A DNA stretch of 36,204 nt from a virus. Position 1 is the first letter of the stretch, and each line of letters opens with the position of its first letter. Below the pieces are notes generated by a model. That model made no database searches. It had not been told where the DNA came from and worked only from the letters and a program-made list of their open reading frames with translations. Below, in pieces: positions 1-7,452 of this stretch. Made by a program: the position numbers and the translations under genes. The stretch is from the IMG/VR virus record IMGVR_UViG_3300036466_000209, positions 1 through 36,204 of that record. One strand, given 5' to 3'.

Positions 1-1
1 T

Positions 2-214
2 TTTTTTTTTGGTTATTGTTCCTTTGAAGAAAGCAATGGAGTAGGAGGATTTAACATATTGTATAACATAAACGGAGATGAATATGATGAGAGTACAATA
101 TGTGATTTTTATGAAGAATACTATAACCAACAGATGCAAGAACAAAATATAAATAGAACATACGAGGATAATGACTATACGTTTTTAGTTGAAACAAAAA
201 GTACTAAAGTATAA
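2..214 (+). CDS. Unknown protein, C-terminal fragment (5' end outside window)
   Basis: An open frame runs from the left edge to TAA at 212-214 (about 70 codons). It is rich in Asp, Glu, Asn and Tyr and ends in FLVETKSTKV. It has no start codon in the window, so it is the tail of a gene that begins upstream. The window opens with ten T residues, read as Phe codons. Codon use matches the neighbouring AT-rich genes. No domain is recognised. The next gene's SD lies just after this stop. Confidence 0.6.
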   Translation, partial: FFFGYCSFEESNGVGGFNILYNINGDEYDESTICDFYEEYYNQQMQEQNINRTYEDNDYTFLVETKSTKV

Positions 215-254
215 AAAAATTAATATTATTTCTATATTAATTAAAAGGCAAATA

Positions 255-560
255 ATGAGAAGAATTGAAAAATTTGAAACAGAAGATGGAAAATTGTTTG
301 ATAAACAATCAGAAGCATTAGCACATGAAGAATTATACTTTAAAGTAGAAGAAATTATAAAACTTCTAGGAGGTACAAATTCTTCTATAGATAAGACAAC
401 TGATTTTGTTAGTGGTTGCGGATACTATACATTAAATGAAAAAGATCATTTACTTGCGAATGAAAAAATGGCTATTCTTGTTAACAGTATATTTGATAAT
501 AAACCAGGATTTAAATCTAGACAAGTATATCAACATGAATTATTAGGTAAAGCTTCATAA
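255..560 (+). CDS. Small unknown protein (101 aa)
   Basis: I chose the ATG at 255, preceded by AAAAGG, over an upstream in-frame TTG that would overlap the previous gene. The protein starts MRRIEKFETEDGKLFDKQSE and looks soluble. The opening (a short strand, then DGK-F-DKQSEALAHE) resembles small phage proteins that begin with a beta-hairpin and helix, but I do not recognise the family. The frame stays open after its TAA for another 34 codons (561-665), so it could be the front part of a longer gene broken by a stop. Confidence 0.7.
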   Translation: MRRIEKFETEDGKLFDKQSEALAHEELYFKVEEIIKLLGGTNSSIDKTTDFVSGCGYYTLNEKDHLLANEKMAILVNSIFDNKPGFKSRQVYQHELLGKAS

Positions 561-665
561 GTGTATTGTACTATATTAGATGGTAAAAGATATGGTCAAA
601 CATACTATGCCAACAATCCACATAAAGTAAAAAATAAAGAATATAATATTAAGAGAGGTCTATAA
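561..665 (+). CDS. Possible 34-aa peptide, in frame with the preceding gene
   Basis: It starts with GTG immediately after the TAA at 558-560 and stays in the same frame: VYCTILDGKRYGQTYYANNP, then a basic tail. The composition looks coding (Tyr, Gly, Asn). It has no convincing SD of its own. It may be a separate small gene, a remnant of a longer version of the 255-560 gene, or a readthrough extension. The next start at 669 has a good GAGAGG site inside this frame's 3' end. Confidence 0.35.
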   Translation: MYCTILDGKRYGQTYYANNPHKVKNKEYNIKRGL

Positions 666-668
666 AAT

Positions 669-839
669 ATGCAATCTTACACTATAAAACCAGATGAAGA
701 ATTTTTAGTATTAACTGAAAAACCAGCTGATACACAAAAGAAAATTAAGCAATGGGTGTCTACAGGATATCAAGTTACTATTATAAATCAGTGTTATGGT
801 ACAAATACATTAATAACAACATTAACCAGAAGGAAATAA
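669..839 (+). CDS. Small unknown protein (56 aa)
   Basis: ATG at 669 follows GAGAGG at suitable spacing. The protein begins MQSYTIKPDEEFLVLTEKPA and ends TTLTRRK. The pattern beta - KIKQWVSTGYQVTIIN - beta is typical of a compact alpha/beta domain. The stop at 837-839 is three bases before the ATG of the next, large gene, whose SD (GAAGGA) lies within this gene's last codons, suggesting translational coupling. No function is recognised. Confidence 0.65.
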   Translation: MQSYTIKPDEEFLVLTEKPADTQKKIKQWVSTGYQVTIINQCYGTNTLITTLTRRK

Positions 840-841
840 AA

Positions 842-2830
842 ATGTCAAACCAAAAATTTAAACAATTCGCAGATAAAGTAAATGCTAGATTTTTAGAGAT
901 CTCAGCATCAGGACAACTTTTTAAAGTTAACATTTCAAAAGACCAACTTTGGGAAACTTATCAAAACACTTTTCCAGCAGCTGAAAATCCAATTTTTAGA
1001 GAGAGAAAAGTACATGACTGTCAAACATGTTACTCATTTATCAAGAAATTGGGTGCTGTTGTATCTATTCAAGATGACACATTACAAACTATTTGGGATG
1101 TAGAAGGACTTGAATCACCATATAGAGAAGTTGCAAAAGCTATGAACACCCTTGTTCTTTCTGGAGCTATTTCATCACCATTCTTAACAGATGAAAACTT
1201 AGCTGGTAGAGAGTACAACATGGAAGAAGCAGAATCTGGTTCAATCAGATGGGATCACTTTTATGCTGATATAGACCAAGCTTTCATTTCACAAAATGTA
1301 GCAACTATTAAAGGAGAAATTGAAACAACAATTTCAGTTTTCAAAAGAGCTTTAGATGAATTCTCTGTAGAAGCACTTGAATCAGTTATTGATTTATGTG
1401 ACACAATCTACAAAGGTGAAGAGTTTCAACCTACAGTAGCTAAGTTTTTAGCAGCAAAACAAGCTTATGAAGCATCAAATAAATCTTTATTTATCTGGAA
1501 AGAGTACAAAAATTATCCAGCTAAAATCAGAAACACAGCTATTGGTACACTTATCATTGACATCAATGAAGGTGTAAACTTAGAAGAAGCAGTTGCTAAG
1601 TATGAAAAAGTTGTTGCTCCAGCAAACTACAAAAGAACATCAGCTGTAGTTACTGAAGGTATGAAGAAACAAGCAACTCAAACTATTGATGAGCTTGGAC
1701 TTAGAGACTCATTACCAAGACGACATGCTACTTTAGATGATGTATCAGTAAACAATGTATTATTTGCAGACTCTTCAGCACAAGCTGTTATGAAAGATGC
1801 ATTAGATGACATATTAGACTCAGTAGTAACTAAACCAACAGCAACACCAAAAACAAGTCAAGAAGTGTCTATTGACAAGTTCTTAACTGATATTTTACCA
1901 AACTCAACAAATGTTGAAGTACTTGTAGAAAATAGACACACAGCAAACTTTGTATCATTAGTTGCACCAATCAACCCAGAAGCACCTAATATGCTTAAAT
2001 GGAACAATAACTTCTCATGGTCTTATGCAGGTGAAGTAACTGACTCTATGAAAGAGAGAGTTAAAGCAGCTGGAGGTTCTGTTATAGGAGACCTTAGATT
2101 TTCAATCCAATGGAATGAAGATGGTCAAGATGGTAGAAACGATTTAGATGCACATTGTAAATCTCCTTTAACATATATTAATTATGGCTGTAAAAGAGGA
2201 AGTTGTGGTGGTAAACTTGATATAGATATTCAAGACCCAATGTCACAAACAAAAGATGGTACTGCAGTAGAAAATATTACTTGGGATAACCATAAAAGTA
2301 TGCCTAACGGTACTTACAAGTTTTATGTTCACAGTTACTCTGGAAGAAATACTAGTGGATTTAGAGCACAAGTTGAAATACTTGGAGAAATTTTTGAGTA
2401 TAACTACGACAGAAGTGTTACATCTGATGTTGTTGTTGCTATTGTTACTTTAAAAAATGGTGAGTTTACAATTGACCACAAATTACAATCAAACTCAGTA
2501 TCTAGAACTGAATGGGATGTAACTACAAAACAATTCCAAAAAGTATCAACTATTATGTTGTCACCAAATTATTGGGATGACCAAAAAATTGGTAATAAAC
2601 ATTACTTCTTTATGTTGGATGGTTGTAGAAATCCAGATCCAGTTAGAGGATTTTATAATGAATTCTTATCAGAAGACCTAAGACCACATAGAAAAGTCTT
2701 TGAAGTACTATCATCTAAGATGAAATGTACTCCAGACAAAGACCAACTATCTGGTATTGGGTTTTCAAGTACACAAAGAAATGAGCTTACTGTAAAAGTT
2801 GATAATAGACCTTATTTAGTAAAGTTTTAA
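842..2830 (+). CDS. Large phage protein with a DUF2135/YfaP-like domain (662 aa)
   Basis: The start is ATG 842 (MSNQKFKQFADKVN), with GAAGGAAA just upstream, rather than an in-frame ATG 90 bases earlier that overlaps the small gene. The N-terminal half is helical, with a CQTC pair at residues 60 and 63. Residues about 419-515 have the pattern NDLDAHC - GGKLDIDIQD - VENITW - NGTYKFYVHSYSG. This is the layout of DUF2135 (YfaP-like) beta domains, which often carry acidic, probably metal-binding loops. The C-terminus (YWDDQKIGNKHYFFMLDGC to the end) looks like a separate conserved domain. The role is unknown. It is the first large gene of a cassette with an acyl carrier protein, MoxR ATPase and VWA protein, and DUF2135 proteins elsewhere also occur near VWA genes. 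The domain call is by pattern only. Confidence 0.75.
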   Translation: MSNQKFKQFADKVNARFLEISASGQLFKVNISKDQLWETYQNTFPAAENPIFRERKVHDCQTCYSFIKKLGAVVSIQDDTLQTIWDVEGLESPYREVAKAMNTLVLSGAISSPFLTDENLAGREYNMEEAESGSIRWDHFYADIDQAFISQNVATIKGEIETTISVFKRALDEFSVEALESVIDLCDTIYKGEEFQPTVAKFLAAKQAYEASNKSLFIWKEYKNYPAKIRNTAIGTLIIDINEGVNLEEAVAKYEKVVAPANYKRTSAVVTEGMKKQATQTIDELGLRDSLPRRHATLDDVSVNNVLFADSSAQAVMKDALDDILDSVVTKPTATPKTSQEVSIDKFLTDILPNSTNVEVLVENRHTANFVSLVAPINPEAPNMLKWNNNFSWSYAGEVTDSMKERVKAAGGSVIGDLRFSIQWNEDGQDGRNDLDAHCKSPLTYINYGCKRGSCGGKLDIDIQDPMSQTKDGTAVENITWDNHKSMPNGTYKFYVHSYSGRNTSGFRAQVEILGEIFEYNYDRSVTSDVVVAIVTLKNGEFTIDHKLQSNSVSRTEWDVTTKQFQKVSTIMLSPNYWDDQKIGNKHYFFMLDGCRNPDPVRGFYNEFLSEDLRPHRKVFEVLSSKMKCTPDKDQLSGIGFSSTQRNELTVKVDNRPYLVKF

Positions 2831-2831
2831 T

Positions 2832-3071
2832 ATGGAACATTTTATTAGAACTAAAAAGACTATTGAAAGAATAATAGGTGACACAGTACTAGGTGAAATC
2901 TCTGAAGATTCACGTTTAGAAGTAGACTTAGGTTGCGACTCATTAGACATTGTTGAAATCATTCTGGAAGTAGAAGATGAATTTTCTATTGAAATACCAG
3001 ATGTTGATTTGAAAAATCTTAAGTCAGTTAATGACTTAATAAATTATGTTAAAGAAAAGGAAACAAAATGA
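2832..3071 (+). CDS. acpP: Acyl carrier protein
   Basis: 79 aa, the normal ACP length. The phosphopantetheine site is LGCDSLDIVEI with Ser37 as the attachment residue. It is followed by the acidic helix EVEDEFSIEIPD typical of ACP helices II and III. An ACP carries acyl chains as thioesters for fatty-acid or lipid synthesis and for acyl transfer. It starts two bases after the previous stop and overlaps the next gene by four bases (ATGA). No fatty-acid synthase gene is nearby, so it presumably works with host enzymes (inference). No strong SD is seen, so coupling to the upstream gene is likely. Confidence 0.93.
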   Translation: MEHFIRTKKTIERIIGDTVLGEISEDSRLEVDLGCDSLDIVEIILEVEDEFSIEIPDVDLKNLKSVNDLINYVKEKETK

Positions 3072-3448
3072 ATATTTTTAAATATGCAGCACTTAAAAAA
3101 GTAAGAGTACCTACTTCAAGAGGTAACCTATCAGCAGAACAGTTATTGGATTTACCAATCAACCCAGATTTAACTAACGTTGTTACTAACTTAGCTAAAA
3201 ATTTAGACAAACAAGTACCAAGTACATTAGATTTTTTAGATGAATCTATTGAAGTAGATGAATTAACTCAAGCACAGTTTGATTTAGTTAAAGAAATTAT
3301 TAAACATAAACAATCTGAAAACAAAATTAAAACACAAGCTGCAGTTACAAGAACTCACAACGCTAAAATTGATGCACTTATTGCTAAAAAACAAGAAGAA
3401 GAACTTTCTACTTTATCAATTGCTGAATTAGCAAAACTTAAAAAATAA
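3068..3448 (+). CDS. Conserved-type phage hypothetical (126 aa, FKYAALKK start)
   Basis: The protein begins MNIFKYAALKKVRVPTSRGN and continues with LSAEQLLDLPI. It then has a Lys/Glu-rich helical half ending QEEELSTLSIAELAKLKK. I recall this arrangement (a short beta start, 'G-lsxExLxdLP', long coiled helices) from a hypothetical family widespread in tailed phages, but cannot attach a name or function. The C-terminal helix is likely coiled coil. It overlaps the ACP gene by four bases and is followed by a small basic protein. Confidence 0.8.
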   Translation: MNIFKYAALKKVRVPTSRGNLSAEQLLDLPINPDLTNVVTNLAKNLDKQVPSTLDFLDESIEVDELTQAQFDLVKEIIKHKQSENKIKTQAAVTRTHNAKIDALIAKKQEEELSTLSIAELAKLKK

Positions 3449-3457
3449 GGACTTATT

Positions 3458-3772
3458 ATGAACAGAATTCAAAAAGTAAACAGATCAAAAAAACTAAGAA
3501 TTAGATTATCTAAACATGGAAGTGCTGTTCAAGCACCAGTTATTAAATCAGCTGCTGATAAAACACCAAAAGTTCAAAGAACTGGAAATTATTACACACA
3601 AAAACAAAATCATGTAATAGGTGTTAAAGATCTAAAAGGTAAAGGTAACACTTATTACAATACAGTTCCTGCACACAAATTAAGAAAAGCTCAAAAACCA
3701 GGTGGTTTATTTGATGTTGGAGCTCTATTAAAGACACTTTTAGCTAAAACTGGATTTAGAAGCCCAATTTAG
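3458..3772 (+). CDS. Small basic protein of unknown function (104 aa)
   Basis: SD AAGGA (ATAAGGACTTATT) precedes ATG 3458. The protein is strongly basic (MNRIQKVNRSKKLRIRLSKH) and contains KVQRTGNYYTQKQNH and GKGNTYYNTVPAHKLRKA. It has few acidic residues, so nucleic-acid binding is plausible but not shown. The hydrophobic stretch GGLFDVGALLKTLLAKTGF near the C-terminus is too short for a clear membrane span. It lies between the FKYAALKK protein and the DHH phosphoesterase in one + strand run. Confidence 0.75.
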   Translation: MNRIQKVNRSKKLRIRLSKHGSAVQAPVIKSAADKTPKVQRTGNYYTQKQNHVIGVKDLKGKGNTYYNTVPAHKLRKAQKPGGLFDVGALLKTLLAKTGFRSPI

Positions 3773-3787
3773 CATAAGGAGCTTATT

Positions 3788-4672
3788 ATGACTACTATTA
3801 TTGTATATCATAAAGACTGTATGGATGGAGTGGCTTCAGCCTTTATTACTGATGCTGCTTTACCAAAAGACACTGAAAGAGAATTATTACCTATTCAGTA
3901 TGGTGAAGAAGAAAAACTATTTGATAAACTTAGACAACTTGATTATGATGTATCTGTAATTATGGTAGATTTCTCATTTAAACAAAAAGAAATGTCTGAC
4001 TTATTATTTACAAGTGTGGAAGTTACAGTTATTGACCATCATGCGACTGCTTGGCAAGAGTTAGAACCATTAATTCAAGAACCAAACTTTACTTTTCATT
4101 TTAATAATGAAAAGTCTGGAGCTACACTAACTTTTGAAATATTCAAAGCCAAACATGGGTTACGTAATGGTCTATTTAATTATATTGAAGATAGAGATTT
4201 ATGGAAATGGAAATTAGCTTATTCTAAAGAAATTTCAGAATACTTATCTTTAATTGTTAAACCTAATGATATTGAATCTTTTAAAGAGGCTTATGAACTA
4301 TTTAATAAAGATACTAAAACATTTGTTAAAAATGGGCAAACTCTACTTTTAAAAAAACAACAGTCTGTTAATGCTAAAGTTAAAAAAGCTCAAGAAGTTA
4401 CTATTAAGAACACATCTTTCATGTTAATTAATGCAACAGAAAATGTGTCTGAACTTGGTAATGAAATTGCTAAACACTTTAATAAACCAGCTTGTATATT
4501 TTTCTTTGCAGAAAACTTCAAAGTAGTTTTATCATTCAGATCTACAGATGAACTACCTTCAGTATCAGATATTGCTAAGCAATTCCCTGGTGGTGGTGGA
4601 CATAGAAATGCTGCTGGTTGTACTATAACTTTAGATGAATTATCTAATATTATAGGTACTAAACGTAAGTAG
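3788..4672 (+). CDS. DHH/DHHA1-family phosphoesterase
   Basis: 294 aa. The N-terminal DHH domain shows HKDCMDGVAS (Asp10, Asp13), IMVDFSF and VIDHHAT (Asp83-His84-His85), the residues that bind the catalytic metal pair. The C-terminal DHHA1 substrate-binding motif is GGGGHRNAAGC (residues 268-278). This is the layout of NrnB/NrnA-type enzymes, which cut short RNA oligonucleotides, pAp or cyclic dinucleotides. SD AAGGAG precedes ATG 3788. In a phage it could recycle nucleotides from degraded RNA or destroy host defence second messengers; both are inferences. A stem-loop follows the gene. Confidence 0.9.
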   Translation: MTTIIVYHKDCMDGVASAFITDAALPKDTERELLPIQYGEEEKLFDKLRQLDYDVSVIMVDFSFKQKEMSDLLFTSVEVTVIDHHATAWQELEPLIQEPNFTFHFNNEKSGATLTFEIFKAKHGLRNGLFNYIEDRDLWKWKLAYSKEISEYLSLIVKPNDIESFKEAYELFNKDTKTFVKNGQTLLLKKQQSVNAKVKKAQEVTIKNTSFMLINATENVSELGNEIAKHFNKPACIFFFAENFKVVLSFRSTDELPSVSDIAKQFPGGGGHRNAAGCTITLDELSNIIGTKRK

Positions 4673-4680
4673 TTTTTTGA

Positions 4681-4699
4681 GAGGGTATTTTGTACCCTC
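4681..4699 (+). terminator. Intergenic stem-loop, possible weak terminator or processing hairpin
   Basis: GAGGGTA - TTTTG - TACCCTC is a perfect 7-bp stem nine bases after the DHH stop. No U-tract follows directly (AATTAAAAATT), while T residues precede it, so it is not a textbook intrinsic terminator. It may instead stabilise the upstream mRNA end. Confidence 0.45.
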
Positions 4700-4726
4700 A
4701 ATTAAAAATTAATTTAAGGAAGAAAA

Positions 4727-5905
4727 ATGACTCAAAACGAAAGACTAATTATCACACAAAACATTAAAGCACAACTTGATGGAGCTCCAGTTGCACCAAT
4801 TTGTGTTAGTGGACATCCAGGAACTGGAAAGTCTACTATTGTTGAACTTATTGCTAAAGACTTGGACATGAATTTTACTAATGATTCAGCCCCAACAATG
4901 ACACACGAGATTTTAAGTGGTTTACCAGATACTGTTGATGCTCCAGAATTTCAAAACATTTCTTTAGACCAATCTGTTCCAAAAGCAACTCAATGGTCTA
5001 TTCCAGAAATGATAGTAAAAGCTAGTAGACTTGCTAAAGAAAAACCTACAGTGCTTTTAGTAGACGACTTTCATATGGTAAGTCCTCATTTACAAGCATA
5101 CTTTTATGGTCTTTTATTAGAAAGAAGACTTGGGAATTATAAATTACCTAGTAATGTTGCAATTGTACTTACTATGAATGACTCTGAATCAGCTGGATTT
5201 GGTGGTATTAATTCTGCAGTTCGTAATAGAATGGCAATATTAAGAGTTGAATTCAACTTTGATTATTGGTTATCATCATATGGTAACAGACTACATTATT
5301 TAGTAGCTTCCTTTTTAAAAACAAAATCAAATTATTGTATGGAAGAAGAATCAACTGGAATTATTGGATACGCAACTGCTAGAGCTTGGACTGCTATTGC
5401 TGCTGAATTGAAATATCATACTGATGACTTTATATTATCACAATCATCTATTATTGCTGGTATGCAAGTATCTCAAGAAGCTGCAAGAGCATTTCAATTA
5501 CATGTTAACTATATATCAGCAATTGACTTTACAAGAGTAGTTGCTAACAAAGAATTAACAGACTTATCTTCTAAAGATCCTTTAGATTCAATTATTTATG
5601 CATATATCACTAACTTTATTTATACAGTTGATGATGGTTTATATTTATTTAAATTGATGAGTAAAAATATTGGGCAATCTGCATTCATTGGATTTATTCT
5701 TGGAGAATTATATATTAAGTATACGAACCAAGATGATGCACCATTGTCTGAAGGTTTAACTTTCATAATAGATAGATTATTGTCTAGTCCAATGGATAAA
5801 TCTAAATATGAACAAACTTCTTTACCAAAACTTGAAAAAGCTTTTGAAGAACCGATTGAGAATTTATCTGAGTTTATGGAAAAAGCTTCAGAATATCTTC
5901 TCTAA
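4727..5905 (+). CDS. MoxR-type AAA+ ATPase
   Basis: 392 aa. Walker A is GHPGTGKST (residues 29-37). Walker B is VLLVDDFHM (Asp113-Asp114, where Glu is usual at the second position). A sensor-1-like VLTMND lies near 150 and an Arg-finger-like GINSAVRNRM near 162-171. MoxR ATPases act as chaperones with a VWA-domain partner, and the next gene encodes a VWA protein, so the pair probably works together (established for the family; inferred here). It could remodel a phage or host protein complex. SD AAGGAAG precedes ATG 4727. The C-terminal 150 residues are helical and unassigned. Confidence 0.88.
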   Translation: MTQNERLIITQNIKAQLDGAPVAPICVSGHPGTGKSTIVELIAKDLDMNFTNDSAPTMTHEILSGLPDTVDAPEFQNISLDQSVPKATQWSIPEMIVKASRLAKEKPTVLLVDDFHMVSPHLQAYFYGLLLERRLGNYKLPSNVAIVLTMNDSESAGFGGINSAVRNRMAILRVEFNFDYWLSSYGNRLHYLVASFLKTKSNYCMEEESTGIIGYATARAWTAIAAELKYHTDDFILSQSSIIAGMQVSQEAARAFQLHVNYISAIDFTRVVANKELTDLSSKDPLDSIIYAYITNFIYTVDDGLYLFKLMSKNIGQSAFIGFILGELYIKYTNQDDAPLSEGLTFIIDRLLSSPMDKSKYEQTSLPKLEKAFEEPIENLSEFMEKASEYLL

Positions 5906-5926
5906 GGCCCTAATTAGCCATTTTTA

Positions 5927-5935
5927 TGGTATAAT
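5927..5935 (+). promoter_or_regulatory. Extended -10 promoter upstream of the VWA gene
   Basis: TG-G-TATAAT (5927-5935) is a perfect extended -10 element in the 58-base gap between the MoxR and VWA genes. A T-rich stretch lies just before it and no good -35 hexamer is seen, which is usual for extended -10 promoters. It would start transcription about 20 bases before ATG 5964. It suggests the VWA gene can be transcribed separately from moxR by host RNA polymerase. Confidence 0.55.
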
Positions 5936-5963
5936 TATATAATTAATTAACAAAGGATAATTT

Positions 5964-7376
5964 ATGAAAAAACAAGAATTTTTACATGAAGCAAGTCATT
6001 ACATTTTTAAAGAAGTAGCAAAAACTACCAACTTATTGTGTGGACTTAGTAAAACATCTTCTATGATTGCAAATTTATTTGCTAATCTTCCATTAAAAGT
6101 TGAAGCAAGGTATATTGAAACTATGCCAAAACCTTCTAAAAAACTAAACGCACTAGATGAATTTGTACATGCTTATATCAAGCATGATGACTCATCTGTA
6201 GTGTATATTGCTTTCTTTTATTCTGATGAAAAACATTTCAAAAGAATTATGTCAGCAATTAAAAAACACTCAGAATTTTTTGCTTATATATATATGAGAG
6301 AAGCTCTTAAACTGGTTCGTTTGATGAACACAAGGACTCATTATACAATGATGTCTGGAATTATTAAACATAACAACCCAGGAATTTCTGTTGAAAGCTA
6401 TTATAGATTAAGCCAGACAGCTTGTAACTATGTTATCAATTCAACTATTAAAGAACTATTTGATGGTTCTAAAGTTAGTAGTAAAGTTGATAAAATTCTT
6501 GAAGGTCAAGTATATGATGCTAAATACCATAAGATGTCAGAAATGGATGTGCTTATAGATATTATTACTATAGACCATGAAGCTACTCCAACTATTACAA
6601 AACTTGATGAGCAATTTTCTTATGATGAATGGTCAAATATGGTATTTGATAATACAAATGGAGCAATTAATACTGATGAATCAATTATAACAGATTTAGG
6701 TGAATCAGTATCAACACAACTTGCTAGTATGGGTAGAGGTGGTGCTTCTGAAGCAATATTCTCAGAATTTTTTCAAGCTAAAAAAGTAAAAACTGGATGG
6801 TTTAAAAAACTTGCTGCTAAATTTAGTAGAGAAGTGTATTATATGACCAACACATTTACATCACAATGGTCTTCACTTAATGTGACTTATAGACACAAAT
6901 TTAAAGCACCAAAAGCTAAATATGAGGACAACAAATTATCTGTTGTACTTTCTGTTGACCATTCTGGGTCAGTTTCAACTGATGGATTACAAAAATTACT
7001 TTACCTATTTGAGAAACACTCAAAAAAGATTACTCAGTTATTTGTACTAGTACATGATACTGAAGTAGTTAAACAGTTCACACTTGAATCTGACTATGAC
7101 ATTAAGTCTAACCCACAATTTGTGGAAGCTTTAGCTCATAGATTTGCTGTTGGTGGAACATCTCATTTTGATGTATTCAAAAAAATTAATGGAATGTTAA
7201 AAGATAAAACAATTGATCCAGAAAAAACAATTTATATATCATTTTCTGATAACCATTCAGATATTCCGGCATCTTGGAAAGAATTTCCAAAACTTAAAAA
7301 ATTACAAACAACTTTCTTAAGTCCAGTTAACAATCCAGTTAACGTGCCAAATACAACTGATATAACAATGCAATAG
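5964..7376 (+). CDS. VWA-domain protein (DUF2201/CobT-like MoxR partner)
   Basis: 470 aa. The C-terminal VWA domain has the MIDAS metal site: VDHSGS (Asp332-His-Ser334-Gly-Ser336), a candidate Thr in GGTSHFD (399) and Asp429 in FSDNHSD. The N-terminal two thirds are helical, as in DUF2201 proteins that pair with MoxR ATPases. A HEASH string at residues 8-12 matches HExxH, but not at the place where DUF2201 proteins carry it; the equivalent region seems degenerate (YMREALKLVRLM). SD AAAGGA precedes ATG 5964, and an extended -10 promoter lies in the gap upstream. It is probably the partner of the upstream AAA+ ATPase. The target is unknown. Confidence 0.85.
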   Translation: MKKQEFLHEASHYIFKEVAKTTNLLCGLSKTSSMIANLFANLPLKVEARYIETMPKPSKKLNALDEFVHAYIKHDDSSVVYIAFFYSDEKHFKRIMSAIKKHSEFFAYIYMREALKLVRLMNTRTHYTMMSGIIKHNNPGISVESYYRLSQTACNYVINSTIKELFDGSKVSSKVDKILEGQVYDAKYHKMSEMDVLIDIITIDHEATPTITKLDEQFSYDEWSNMVFDNTNGAINTDESIITDLGESVSTQLASMGRGGASEAIFSEFFQAKKVKTGWFKKLAAKFSREVYYMTNTFTSQWSSLNVTYRHKFKAPKAKYEDNKLSVVLSVDHSGSVSTDGLQKLLYLFEKHSKKITQLFVLVHDTEVVKQFTLESDYDIKSNPQFVEALAHRFAVGGTSHFDVFKKINGMLKDKTIDPEKTIYISFSDNHSDIPASWKEFPKLKKLQTTFLSPVNNPVNVPNTTDITMQ

Positions 7377-7403
7377 CAACTCACACGGGTAACCGTGTAG
7401 TTG
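7377..7403 (+). terminator. GNRA-capped hairpin after the VWA gene (terminator or processing site)
   Basis: CAACT-c-ACACGG-GTAA-CCGTGT-AGTTG forms an 11-bp stem with one bulged C and a GUAA (GNRA) tetraloop, starting at the base after the stop. It is followed by TTATATT, a weak U-tract. It is probably a 3'-end hairpin of the upstream transcript. Confidence 0.55.
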
Positions 7404-7441
7404 TTATATTAGCATATTACTAATATTTTAATCTAACAACT
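7399..7441 (+). promoter_or_regulatory. Alternative hairpin overlapping the terminator-like stem and the next leader
   Basis: AGTTGTTA (7399-7406) pairs with TAACAACT (7434-7441), and TATTAG pairs with CTAATA inside. The left arm reuses AGTTG, the 3' strand of the preceding hairpin, so the two structures exclude each other. The right arm abuts the AAGGA SD of the gene at 7453. This resembles an attenuator-type switch, but no function is shown. Confidence 0.35.
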
Positions 7442-7452
7442 AAGGACAACTA

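Noticed and set aside
4390-4701. Minus-strand frame across the end of the DHH gene
   Set aside because: It is antisense to the conserved DHHA1 motif and has no start signal; a shadow of the real gene.
5964-7376. VWA protein plus structured RNAs as a Ro60/Y-RNA system
   Set aside because: The N-terminus resembles DUF2201-type MoxR partners rather than a TROVE domain, and the RNA islands are far from this gene.
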